Assembly (NCBI GenBank): GCA_031772625.1
Contig: CM062820.1
Coordinates: forward strand, 313,275,840-313,339,839
Length of the DNA: 64,000 bases
Source: Pinus tabuliformis
Taxonomy: Eukaryota > Streptophyta > Pinopsida > Pinales > Pinaceae
Direction of reading: 5' to 3'
The translations under genes and the position numbers were made by a program. Positions 12,481-21,852 of the stretch are shown here, piece by piece. Numbering within the stretch: the stretch's first letter is position 1; each line of letters starts with the position of its first letter. The notes under the pieces are model-generated. The model was not told the DNA's origin and made no database searches. It worked only from the letters and a program-made list of their open reading frames with translations.

Positions 12481-13105
12481 AAAAATAAATAGAATGAGCG
12501 ACAAAATTCAAAAACAAGAATGTCAAGAACAAGACCATTAGTAAAACAACTAAACCAAAGGAAAAACCCTAGGAGGATGGAACAGACAAGGCTCAAAAGA
12601 GAAGGATTCGGGAAATCTCAAAAGCAAGAAAAGGTTAAAGGGGGGGCGAGGGGTGGAAGGGGGGAAAGGAAGGCAAGACTAAGAAGAAAGGGCAGGGATC
12701 CAGCAACTACTGATCTTCCAGCCGTCATCTCTATTGAGATTGTTAGGCCTTCTTTCAATTTCAATAGCTTCCCTGAATTTTCGGTGATGGAACTGCGCAG
12801 TTCCATCACCGAAAATTCAGGGAAGCTATTGAAATTGAAAGAAGGCCTAACAATCTCAATAGAGATGACGGCTGGAAGATCAGTAGTTGCTGGATCCGTG
12901 CCCTTTCTTCTTAGTCTTGCCTTCCTTTCCCCCCTTCTCCCTCCCCCCTGCCCCCCTCTTTTGAGCCTTGTCTGTTCCATCCTCCAAAGGTTTTTCCTTT
13001 GGTTTAGTTGTTTTACTAATGATCTTGTTCTTGACATTCTTGTTTTTAAATTCTGTCGCTCATTCTATTTATTTTTTCCTGACTTGTTCTATTAGATGGC
13101 TTTCC
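12452..13105. repeat. Zero-spacer palindrome nested in the inner left arm
   Basis: It begins GGAAAGCCATCTAATAGAAC and ends with the reverse complement; the centre is GAACTGCGCAGTTC (12790-12803) with no spacer. Arms are near identical except for an extra G-rich and A-rich stretch at about 12597-12660 on the left. Both strands read through a frame containing MELRSSITENSGK, but it matches no family I know, and its existence on both strands simply reflects the palindrome. Confidence 0.85.
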
Positions 13106-13860
13106 TTTTTTTTTCTCTCTTTTTAAGCTTTTACCTTTACCTTAAGATCAATATAAATTAAATATATTCCAACAAATATTATTAAATCAATATCAATAGT
13201 ATTGAATTAATTCCACTAAATCAATATTTTTGAAAAAAAACCCCTTTCACTTTCCCTGGTGATAATAAGTTGATTTAACAACCTAAGATTAATATATAAA
13301 TAAAATGAAATTTAATAACATTCTTGTCCCTAGTAATTTAAGTGATTAAATTAATTAAAAAGGAATTGAATAAATTAATTTAATAACAAAGAAAATTTTT
13401 CTAAAAACCCCCTTCACCATAAAATCTATGTTCCAAATCAATATCAATATTATTAAATTGATATTAATAATTTTAATTCCACTAAATCAATATTATTAAA
13501 AATAACCCCTTTTACCTATCCCTAATGATAATAAATTAATTTAATAATCTAAGAATAATATATAAATAAAATAAAATAAAATAACAATCCATAGTAATTT
13601 TAAATGATTAACTAAATTAAAAAGGAATTAAATAAATTTCTAAAACCCCTTTACTTATCTCTAATGATTTAAATAAATTAATTAAAAAAGAATTAAATAT
13701 ATTTATTATATATATAAATAAAATAAAATGGAATTACATTCTAATATATAATTATTTATTATATTTATAATATTATTTTGACATTAAAATATTATCTAGC
13801 CGTTTTTCTATATAGTCGTTGATGGTCAACCTAGTCAACCTTGCTATTGGGAAGGTCTGA
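13106..13860. other. AT-rich repeats near the inner palindrome centre
   Basis: Several diverged copies of an approximately 200-bp AT-rich sequence (for example TAATTTAAGTGATTAAATTA and variants near 13335, 13590 and 13670) precede the centre. No gene was seen. Confidence 0.6.
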
Positions 13861-13960
13861 TCTCCTTATTTAATGTGCGGCCATGATCTGACTCCTCAAA
13901 TTGTCGTGACAATGAACCACACTAGTTGGTTCGATACGCGTGGACAAAAGTTTTCTACAT

Positions 13961-13967
13961 AAATTAC
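13961..13967. other. 7-bp spacer at the inner palindrome centre
   Basis: TTTTCTACAT (13951-13960) pairs with ATGTAGAAAA (13968-13977) across AAATTAC. The flanking arms of more than 4 kb pair outward from here. Confidence 0.92.
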
Positions 13968-14822
13968 ATGTAGAAAACTTTTGTCCACGCGTATCGAACC
14001 AACTAGTGTGGTTCATTGTCACGACAATTTGAGGAGTCAGATCATGGCCGCACATTAAATAAGGAGAGGAGACCTTCCCAATAGCAAGGTTGACTAGGTT
14101 GACCATCAACGACTATATAGAAAAACGGCTAGATAATATTTTAATGTCAAAATAATATTATAAATATAATAAATAATTATATATTAGAATGTAATTCCAT
14201 TTTATTTTATTTATATATATTATAAATATATTTAATTCTTTTTTAATTTATTTATTTAAATCATTAGAGATAAGTAAGGGGGTTTTAGAAATTTATTTAA
14301 TTCCTTTTTAATTTAGTTAATCATTTAAAATTACTATGGATTGTTATTTTATTTTATTTTATTTATATATTATTCTTAGATTATTAAATTAATTTATTAT
14401 CATTAGGGATAGGTAAAAGGGGTTATTTTTAATAATATTGATTTAGTGGAATTAAAATTATTAATATCAATTTAATAATATTGATATTGATTTGGAACAT
14501 AGATTTTATCGTGAAGGGGGTTTTTAGAAAAAAATTCTTTGTTATTAAATTAATTTATTCAATTCCTTTTTAATTAATTTAATCACTTAAATTACTAGGG
14601 ACAAGAATGTTATTAAATTTCATTTTATTTATATATTAATCTTAGGTTGTTAAATCAACTTATTATCACCAGGGAAAGTGAAAGGGGTTTTTTTCAAAAA
14701 TATTGATTTAGTGGAATTAATTCAATACTATTGATATTGATTTAATAATATTTGTTGGAATATATTTAATTTATATTGATCTTAAGGTAAAGGTAAAACC
14801 TTAAAAAGAGAAAAAAAAAAAA

Positions 14823-15476
14823 GGAAAGCCATCTAATAGAACAAGTCAGGAAAAAATAAATAGAATGAGCGACAGAATTTAAAAACAAGAATGTCAAGAA
14901 CAAGATCATTAGTAAAACAACTAAACCAAAGGAAAAACCTTTGGAGGATGGAACAGACAAGGCTCAAAAGAGGGGGGGCAGGGGGGAGGGAGAAGGGGGG
15001 AAAGGAAGGCAAGACTAAGAAGAAAGGGCAGGGATCCAGCAACTACTGATCTTCCAGCCGTCATCTCTATTGAGATTGTTAGGCCTTCTTTCAATTTCAA
15101 TAGCTTCCCTGAATTTTCGGTGATGGAACTGCGCAGTTCCATCACCGAAAATTCAGGGAAGCTATTGAAATTGAAAGAAGGCCTAACAATCTCAATAGAG
15201 ATGACGGCTGGAAGATCAGTAGTTGCTGGATCCCTGCCCTTTCTTCTTAGTCTTGCCTTCCTTTCCCCCCTTCCACCCCTCGCCCCCCTTTAACCTTTTC
15301 TTGCTTTTGAGATTTCCCGAATCCTTCTCTTTTGAGCCTTGTCTGTTCCATCCTCCTAGGGTTTTTCCTTTGGTTTAGTTGTTTTACTAATGGTCTTGTT
15401 CTTGACATTCTTGTTTTTAAATTTTGTAGCTCATTCTATTTATTTTTTCTTGACTTGTTCTATTAGATGGCTTTCC
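14823..15476. repeat. Zero-spacer palindrome nested in the inner right arm
   Basis: This is the mirror copy of 12452-13105; the centre TGCGCA is at 15130-15135. Internal differences from its partner are small. Confidence 0.85.
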
Positions 15477-17490
15477 TTTCTAAAGGAATTATATAAAAAG
15501 TTATTTAAAATTTAAATCAAACTTCAAATTAAATCCAATATAGTTCAATTTACACAAATATAATAACAAGAAATACTATATGAATCTAACTTATTCTAAA
15601 AAAAAATTATTTATTAAACATTTCTCATGTCAAAAAAATTCCAAATCTTGGAAGTTGCTTTGAAAAGTTCAACTTCAACATGCTATCAAGTGTGTAATCC
15701 AAAATTCATTTGAGTTTCAAAATTCATTTAAGCTTTATTTTGAGAAAAATGGAATCCGTGCAAGATCTCAACCTATATAGATATTGAAAGCCATCTAATA
15801 GAACAAGTCAAGAGTTATGTGGTGTGGTGGTATCACTGTTTATTTGTATATATGAATTGTGTGAATTTAGTTTATTACAAAATGAGTTATGTGGTGTGGT
15901 GGTATCACTGTTTATTTGTATATATGAATTGTGTGAATTGTCAAAGACACTATGTTTGGATGCTAAAATAATTATGGTTTTTCTATTTTTTTGGTTTTCT
16001 TATTGCTAAACCAAGGTAAACTATGGCAAACCAAAACTTGCTATGATGTTTTTTTTTAAATTAATTTAAATTTTACTTTCCGAAAAAATATTTAATGACA
16101 TCGGTTGAATTTTTAAGCAAGATCTAAACTAAAGATTTTGGATTAATTACCATTTAATGTCCATCTATCTATCCTAATATAAGGTTTGGGTCCCTATTCA
16201 AAGTCCAAACTAATTTAAGTTAAGTCTCTATTCAAAGTTTGAAATATGAGAGAGGTGGACTATGAGTTTGTGAGGAACAAATGTTCGTGGTTTTTCCATG
16301 AATAAAAGTTATAAATGGAAAATGCTAAAAATTATTAGGCACCTAAATATTGTTAGTCTCTAAATGTATTTGTGTTTTGATATATTGTAAATTAAGTTAA
16401 ATAAATTGTAGAAAAGATTGTATTAATTAATTAAATATAACCCTTAATAAATTTAATAAATATAATCTCATTAAAATGTTATGATCAAGTAAATTTTGAA
16501 ACAATAAATCGTGAAAGAAAGCTTTAGTGACTAAATCATTTTATTACTAAATTTACTTCCACAAAAATTGTTAGCCTAACTATAAAAAAAAATAGATTTT
16601 AAAATATTTTATAATTTATAATATTTCCCAAACACAAAACTAAAAAGATAAATGACTTAAAAGAAATATCCATAAATAAAAAATGGTTCCACTAACAACT
16701 CATTAAATATTTCTTTTAACAATCTTGAAAATTCTAAATGAGAATATTTCATTAGTCTAATACAAATATTAAAATAATTACTCCATAATATATATGATAT
16801 ATTAAATAGCAAAATAAATATAAAATCAAATTAAATTATAATTTTATTATTATAAAATATTAATATATAAATAAAATTATTTAATTATAGAAACTCATAT
16901 TGAGATTGTTAATTTATAAACTTATTTTATTACAAAACCATAAACTAATATCATGATTTATATAAAACTTTTTTATATAATATCATTTTTAGTTAAACAA
17001 TTTATTTTAAAAAATGAAATGGTAAATTTAAACATTTAATTTATTTATAAATATTATTAAGAATATTTTAAAATATTATTAAAAAATTAAATATCTATAA
17101 TTTAATTTAATTAATAATTATTCTAAAAATTATTTAATAATTAAATTCATTTTTTTTTGAGGAAATAAACAAACATCCACATTACAAAAATCTATAATAT
17201 ACTTAAAAAAATGTTACAACATTAATGTTAATCTGAATGTTTCAAGATTGAATACTTCGGGATTAAGAAATTCCTCTGCACTTTCATGCTACATTGCCGT
17301 TTCGAGTGCCACTTTCTTATCCGGGCCATCAGTTTTGCCTGCCACCGTGTACTCACAGTGGAGAAATACAGAAAACGCGTTGGTTCCCTCGATCTAAAAT
17401 TTTGATTAAAAAACAGATCGGTTAAGGGTAAAACATGCTGCGTGATGCAATTAAAAGTCAGTGGCATTCCCCAACATTTTACAATTGTTG

Positions 17491-17842
17491 TCATACACAA
17501 CCCAACGACAGTATGATCTGGTCATCTGAATCCTTTCCTACTTTCCAAAGCAATGTTGCCCTCTCCACGCTGGTGTAAGGAGCAACGTTGTTGAATCTGC
17601 ACTCCAAAAAAACATCGCATTAATACACATTTGTCAATTCAATCATCTCAATTTATACAGAGAAAATATTATAGAAGATGTAGAGTTTGATTACCTCTCC
17701 TTTCGCTTTTGGAGGAAGCGTTTCAAAGCTAGTTTCTTCGCTATTTCCATATCTGCATACAGAACAAGAAACCTTGAAAAACAGTGACTTGAGCTGTGGA
17801 TAGTTTCTGGTTCTGTTGAGGTTGTTTATGCTTCGTCGGTTG
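17491..17842 (-). pseudogene. Captured JAZ/TIFY gene fragment, right-arm copy
   Basis: This is the mirror of the fragment at 10059-10410. The Jas exon begins with ATG at 17750 and reads MEIAKK then LALKRFLQKRKE; GT...AG intron boundaries are kept, and the second exon starts at about 17596 with FNNVAPY in place of FNSVAPY. Intron position, length and the upstream TIFY-like VTVFQ end are the same. With both copies facing each other, a transcript across the element would pair over the JAZ sequence. It is not expected to encode a working JAZ protein. Confidence 0.82.
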
Positions 17843-17945
17843 CTGTTCTCCGAGAGTGGATACAATAGCGCAGCATAACAAAAAGAATTGAGTGCTATTG
17901 CCCAGATTGAAATCGTTTAAGATCTCAATTCATTTGAAAATAAAA

Positions 17946-18051
17946 TATGCGTGCCCATGCCAGTTTGAAATCGAAAGCAAGGAGGTTTGAAATGGTAGTA
18001 TGCGCGCCAATGCCAGTTTGAAATCGAAAACCGAGGAGGTTTGAAATGGTA
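17946..18051. repeat. 53-bp tandem duplication, right arm only
   Basis: Two diverged copies start TATGCGTGCCCATGCC and TATGCGCGCCAATGCC; the left arm has one. It arose after the arms formed, or was lost on the left, and makes the arms distinguishable. Confidence 0.85.
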
Positions 18052-18292
18052 AAGGGGGAGGTGGCATTGAATGCTTGTACAAGTTGTATTAATGATGAAG
18101 TACGAATGATGGACTTTCGTGAGTTGGAGCGAGAGGCCTGCGCCGTCGAAGTTGACGCTGAACGTCGCCGGAAATATGTATGGCTTTCATGGCTCATGGT
18201 ATGGCTTTCATGGCTCATGGTAGCCATAAGGTACTGGCAACCAATAAATCTTATGCATTAATGACCCAATAGCATGGGATTTATTGGTTGCC

Positions 18293-18301
18293 GTCGACAA
18301 C
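18293..18301. other. 9-bp target site duplication of inner MULE, right (GTCGACAAC)
   Basis: It matches 9653-9661 exactly; the outer right arm resumes after it. Confidence 0.92.
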
Positions 18302-18483
18302 AGCAAGTTCGAGACGGGGGGCCGCGGTTGGTGGGTCCCGCGCTCGTCACCGGAAACACAAGGTGGTCGCCGGAGTCCTGTTGCAGGGATATACGACATA
18401 AGTCATGGGGGCACATACATATCTTTGACATACATAGCTGGCGTAGCATTTAATACACAATATATGGCTGGTTAGCCCTTGCC
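18302..18483 (-). repeat. Outer palindrome, right terminal inverted repeat
   Basis: It is the reverse complement of 4417-4600 with small differences and ends GGTTAGCCCTTGCC. Confidence 0.9.
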
Positions 18484-18492
18484 TAGATTCAC
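18484..18492. other. 9-bp target site duplication of outer MULE, right
   Basis: TAGATTCAC is identical to 4408-4416. Sequence beyond it does not match the uninterrupted paralogue after one further base. Confidence 0.88.
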
Positions 18493-18605
18493 CATATATG
18501 AAAATTATGTTTTTTAACTTTATTAAATATCATGAGTCACTTTCTATGTTTTTTTCAAGCCAGCTGTCAAAACGCGCCGTATTCGTTTGGCTCCACTCTT
18601 GAATA

Positions 18606-18830
18606 ACTAAGACTAAGAAAACAAAAATTTAATATTGAACGTCGGTGAGATCTGTGGGCATGATTGGATGATGACGAGGGGAAGAAAAATTAACGCATTA
18701 GCTATTTTGATAGTTTTATTGGAGTTAGTAAGACTGGGACAACAAAAATTTAATATTTGACAGGATGATGCGATGATGACCAAGGTTAAAAAAAATAACA
18801 CAGTAGATATTTTGATAGATTTATTCAACC
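18606..18830. repeat. Diverged tandem duplication upstream of the dehydrogenase gene
   Basis: Two roughly 115-bp copies share AACAAAAATTTAATATT, a GATGATG stretch and TATTTTGATAG. They lie between the MULE end and the TATA box, so they could form part of the promoter region. Confidence 0.65.
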
Positions 18831-18854
18831 AGACTCACAAGCTTCTCCTCACGG

Positions 18855-18860
18855 TATAAG
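18855..18860 (+). promoter_or_regulatory. Putative TATA box of the dehydrogenase gene
   Basis: TATAAG lies about 110 bp upstream of the start ATG at 18965, with a pyrimidine-rich leader between. Spacing suits a plant promoter; the call is by motif and position only. Confidence 0.55.
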
Positions 18861-18964
18861 TAGCCCTCGCCAGCCGTGCTTCTAGTACACCATACAATCT
18901 GCTTCTCTTTTCCTGTAAGACTCGCTTCCTGCAACATCTAATCGCCCGATTTCGCTCCCAAGCC

Positions 18965-20627
18965 ATGTCTAGCGAAGAAGTTAATGGAGCTGCTGCCTGC
19001 GTTGGCAGTCTGAGCTCTAATGGATCAAAGCAACGGTAATTGCAGTAGACGGATTGGTTTTCAATTGCAATTTTGATGTCATATTTCTTTGAATTTATTA
19101 GTGTCGCAGATTTATTTTAAATAAAGATTTAATATGAGCCCAGACACATTTCCATTGCAATTTTGATGTCCTATTTATTTCATATTATTATTGGCGTAGA
19201 TTTATTTTAAATAAAAATTTAATATGAACTGAGAGGGATCTAATTTTTTTACTTGTAAATTTTTATGAGTGGATATTATTTAAATGTTTCACATAGTTAT
19301 TTAATTTTTAGATATTCAATTTTTTTTTTAATTTTAGCGGACATGAACATTTTTAATTTTGATAATGGTCTGACAGTGTTACACATCATACTGGCTTGTA
19401 GAATGAGCCTCCCAGCTCAATTATGTTCATTTTGCTAGAAATAGATTTTTCCCTTTTGAAGTTGTTAATACAACCGTGTTTTTAGAAAAGTTTACCAAGT
19501 GTAACATAGAAGGTGATTAGGTGTACAATTAATTCACTTAGATGTGAAAGTTACTGGTTTGAAATCATGTGGACAAAATTTTAGCCATGATTTAACCCAG
19601 AGAGATAGTTTTGATGATTTAGATGCTCATCGGTCTGAGTCCAATTAGCTCAAAACTCACTCTACAAATAAAAAAACAATATTCGTAAAAACGAAACCAT
19701 TATATAAAAAAAAAATTATAATATATTTTTGTAAAGATGGTAGATTTTAGAAATATTTTAAAATTCAAAATTACATAGTGTGAATAATGGATTAGAAACA
19801 ATAATCTTTGAATGCAGACTGGAAGGGAAGGTGGCAATTATCACAGGAGGAGCCATGGGAATCGGGGAAGCCATTGCTCGGCTCTTCACAAATCACGGAG
19901 CCAAAGTCATAATTGCAGATCTGTCAGATGAAGTCGGCAAAAAACTTGCAGAATCCCTTTCTCCCTCTGCAACTTACGTGCACTGCGATGTAAGCAAAGA
20001 GCAAGACGTCAAAGCTGTGGTGGATTTGGCCATGGAGAAACACGGTCAGCTGGATATCATGTATAACAACGCCGGTATCAACGATGCCTTTGGTTTCAGA
20101 GGGTTGAGGAGTACGACATGGAGCAATACGATCGAGTAATGAACGTAAATGTAAGAGGGGTGATGCTGGGCATTAAGCACGCGGCCCGGGCGATGATTCC
20201 GAGGAAGAAGGGCTGCATAATCTCAACCAGCAGCCTTGCAAGTATAGTAGGAGGATCTGCCCATACTCATACACAGCCTCCAAACATGCAGTGATAGGGC
20301 TCACTAAAAACGGTGCAGCAGAGCTGGGGAAAATATGGGATCAGGGTCAACGCTGTCTCTCCTTCTGGCGTAGCGACGCTATTTTCAGTGAAGCAGATGA
20401 GAAGGGGCGGCGATTCTTCCTTGGTTATTTCTGAAAAGGAAAAGGCCACCGTAGAAGGCTTTTGCAACAGTATGGGCAACTTACAGGGGCCGACTCTTCA
20501 AGTGGAGGATGTTGCGGAGGCTGGGCTGTATTTGGCTAGCGAAGAGGCTAAATATGTTAGCGGGCATAACCTTGTCGTCGATGGCGGGATCTCTGTTGTT
20601 AATCATTCGTGGGGGCTTTACCGCTGA
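18965..20627 (+). pseudogene. Short-chain dehydrogenase/reductase, two exons, three frameshifts
   Basis: This is a classical SDR, an NAD(P)-dependent oxidoreductase resembling plant xanthoxin/secoisolariciresinol dehydrogenase-like proteins; the substrate cannot be told. Exon 1 (18965-19035) encodes MSSEEVNGAAACVG and onward; the intron is 19036-19817 (GT...AG), and exon 2 opens RLEGKVAIITGG. Visible motifs: cofactor loop GGAMGIGEA, acidic residue in IIADLSD, NNAG, STSSLAS, active-site YTASK (Tyr at 20270-20272, Lys at 20282-20284) and the C-terminal VSGHNLVVDGG. Length would be about 290 residues, usual for the family. Three one-base shifts break it: near 20085-20105 (-1), near 20258-20264 (-1) and in the GGGGAAAA run at 20326-20333 (+1). 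Promoter and splice sites look intact, so sequencing indels are an alternative to true decay. Confidence 0.88.
19036..19817 (+). other. Intron of the dehydrogenase gene
   Basis: The donor is CG|GTAATT and the acceptor ATGCAG|A; the junction completes an arginine codon in front of LEGKVAI. It is AT-rich and holds a diverged direct duplication (about 19059-19133 and 19152-19228, each with CAATTTTGATGTC). Confidence 0.8.
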
Positions 20628-20699
20628 CAGTTTTTTACGCTATTTCTCTGAAGTAATCCTGCAATGTCATGGGCTCATTATTGATTTCAGTAATATATA

Positions 20700-21050
20700 G
20701 GAATCTATCCTATAAGAATAAGGCTTTTTATAAGAATGGGTGAACTAAGTTCTTATAAGAATAAAGCTTCTTATTTGTCTACTAAGTTTTTGTAAGTTCA
20801 ATTAGGTCAAATTTGAAGTAGTTCCTATTTTATAAGAATAAGGTCAACTAAGTTGGCTTTTTATAAGAATAGGTGAACTAAGTTCTTATAAAAATAAGAA
20901 TAAGGTTTCTTATAAGAATAAGATCAATTAAGTTTTTGTAAGTTCAATTAGGTCAACTATTTGAAGTAGTTCCTATTTTATAAGAATAACGTCAACTAAG
21001 TTTTTATAAGTTCAATCAGGTCAACTATTTCAAGTTGCTCGCATCTCTCT
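20700..21050. repeat. Diverged tandem repeats downstream of the dehydrogenase
   Basis: Multiple interspersed copies of TTATAAGAATAAGG, AACTAAGTT and GTAAGTTCAATTAGGTCAA form imperfect units of roughly 150 bp. No gene was seen. Confidence 0.7.
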
Positions 21051-21850
21051 GAATTTAAGTGAACTATTTGATTCTCAATATAAAATTTTATAAAATTTTA
21101 TAGGTTTAATAATGGTTGTTTAATTATTTTCTATTTTGAAGTTTTTTAATATATTTTTGTTAATTTTGTTTAAAAATATTTATTAAAATTATAATTTTGA
21201 ATCATATAATTTACATGAAATAAAAAGATTATATTTTTATATTTGTAATAATTATTGTGATTTAATTATTTTATTTTGAATTTTTTTTGTTAATTTTATT
21301 TTGAAATATTTATTAAAATTATAAATTTGAATTATATAATTTAAATGTTTAAGAAATTGGAAAAAAAAAGCAAAATTCATTCATGTAATAAAAAATTACA
21401 TTTTTAACTTAAAATAAAATTAGATTTCCCAACAATTACAACTTTTTCACTTGAAAACCCAAAAACATGAACTAAAATTAATTTACAGAGGATAAGCTAG
21501 CCTCTACATCGTTATCCGCCATTCATTTTTAGTTTTCTCGGTGTACGAAGGATATTAACCGGCATATAATAAGGATTTCTGTTGAAATATCTCCTCTCCA
21601 AGTGCACCAACGATCTGTTTTGATATGTCATTGTTGAACCATAAAATGTCAATGAAGCGATCTCATAAAAGCCTCTGGTCTATCTATATTGGAATTAGAC
21701 CATATTGGAATTGGAGGTGTGGAATATTTCTTTAATTAAAAGGATGGTTCATGTTTAATGCATATTCTTTGCCTAATATCAATATAGGATGAGGTTTAGT
21801 GTCTTTGACATGTTGTGTTACTTTTTTATTTATTAATTTTTAATTATATA
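21051..21850. other. AT-rich intergenic sequence
   Basis: No reading frame, structural RNA or mobile-element boundary could be supported here. Confidence 0.5.
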
Positions 21851-21852
21851 GT

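Larger units (their letters stand above)
9662..18292. mobile_element. Inner foldback MULE with captured JAZ fragment in both arms
   Basis: This 8.6-kb element begins GGCAACCAATAAATCC and ends with the reverse complement, with perfect 9-bp duplications outside. The whole element is a palindrome: left arm 9662-13960, spacer AAATTAC at 13961-13967, right arm 13968-18292. The arms differ by a 53-bp tandem duplication (right only), further indels and scattered substitutions, so they are not a simple read-through artefact. It carries a JAZ/TIFY gene piece, an internal spacer-free palindrome and long AT-rich stretches, and no recognised transposase. Its first five bases, GGCAA, are shared with the outer element, so the two may be related MULEs. 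It inserted into the outer element, hence is younger. Confidence 0.9.
13968..18292 (-). repeat. Inner palindrome, right arm
   Basis: This is the reverse complement of 9662-13960. It differs by a 53-bp duplication near 17946, further indels and point changes, including P to L in the JAZ fragment. Confidence 0.9.
4417..18483. mobile_element. Outer foldback MULE, interrupted by a second MULE
   Basis: The termini are GGCAAGGGCTAACC (left) and its reverse complement (right), flanked by the 9-bp duplication TAGATTCAC. If the inner element (9662-18292) and one copy of its own duplication are removed, what remains (4417-9661 joined to 18302-18483) is one palindrome: a left arm of about 2.7 kb, a 64-bp loop at 7120-7183 and a right arm of about 2.66 kb. 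The right-arm sequence runs without a break across the inner insertion site (AGGTCGACAAC joined to AGCAAGTTCG mirrors the left arm at 4590-4610). No transposase was recognised, so it is probably non-autonomous. Terminal repeats, duplication length and foldback form are read directly; the MULE class is inferred from the 9-bp duplication. Confidence 0.88.

Noticed and set aside
12520-13095. Long frames on both strands with a shared internal peptide
   Set aside because: They are a direct consequence of the zero-spacer palindrome and have no independent support.
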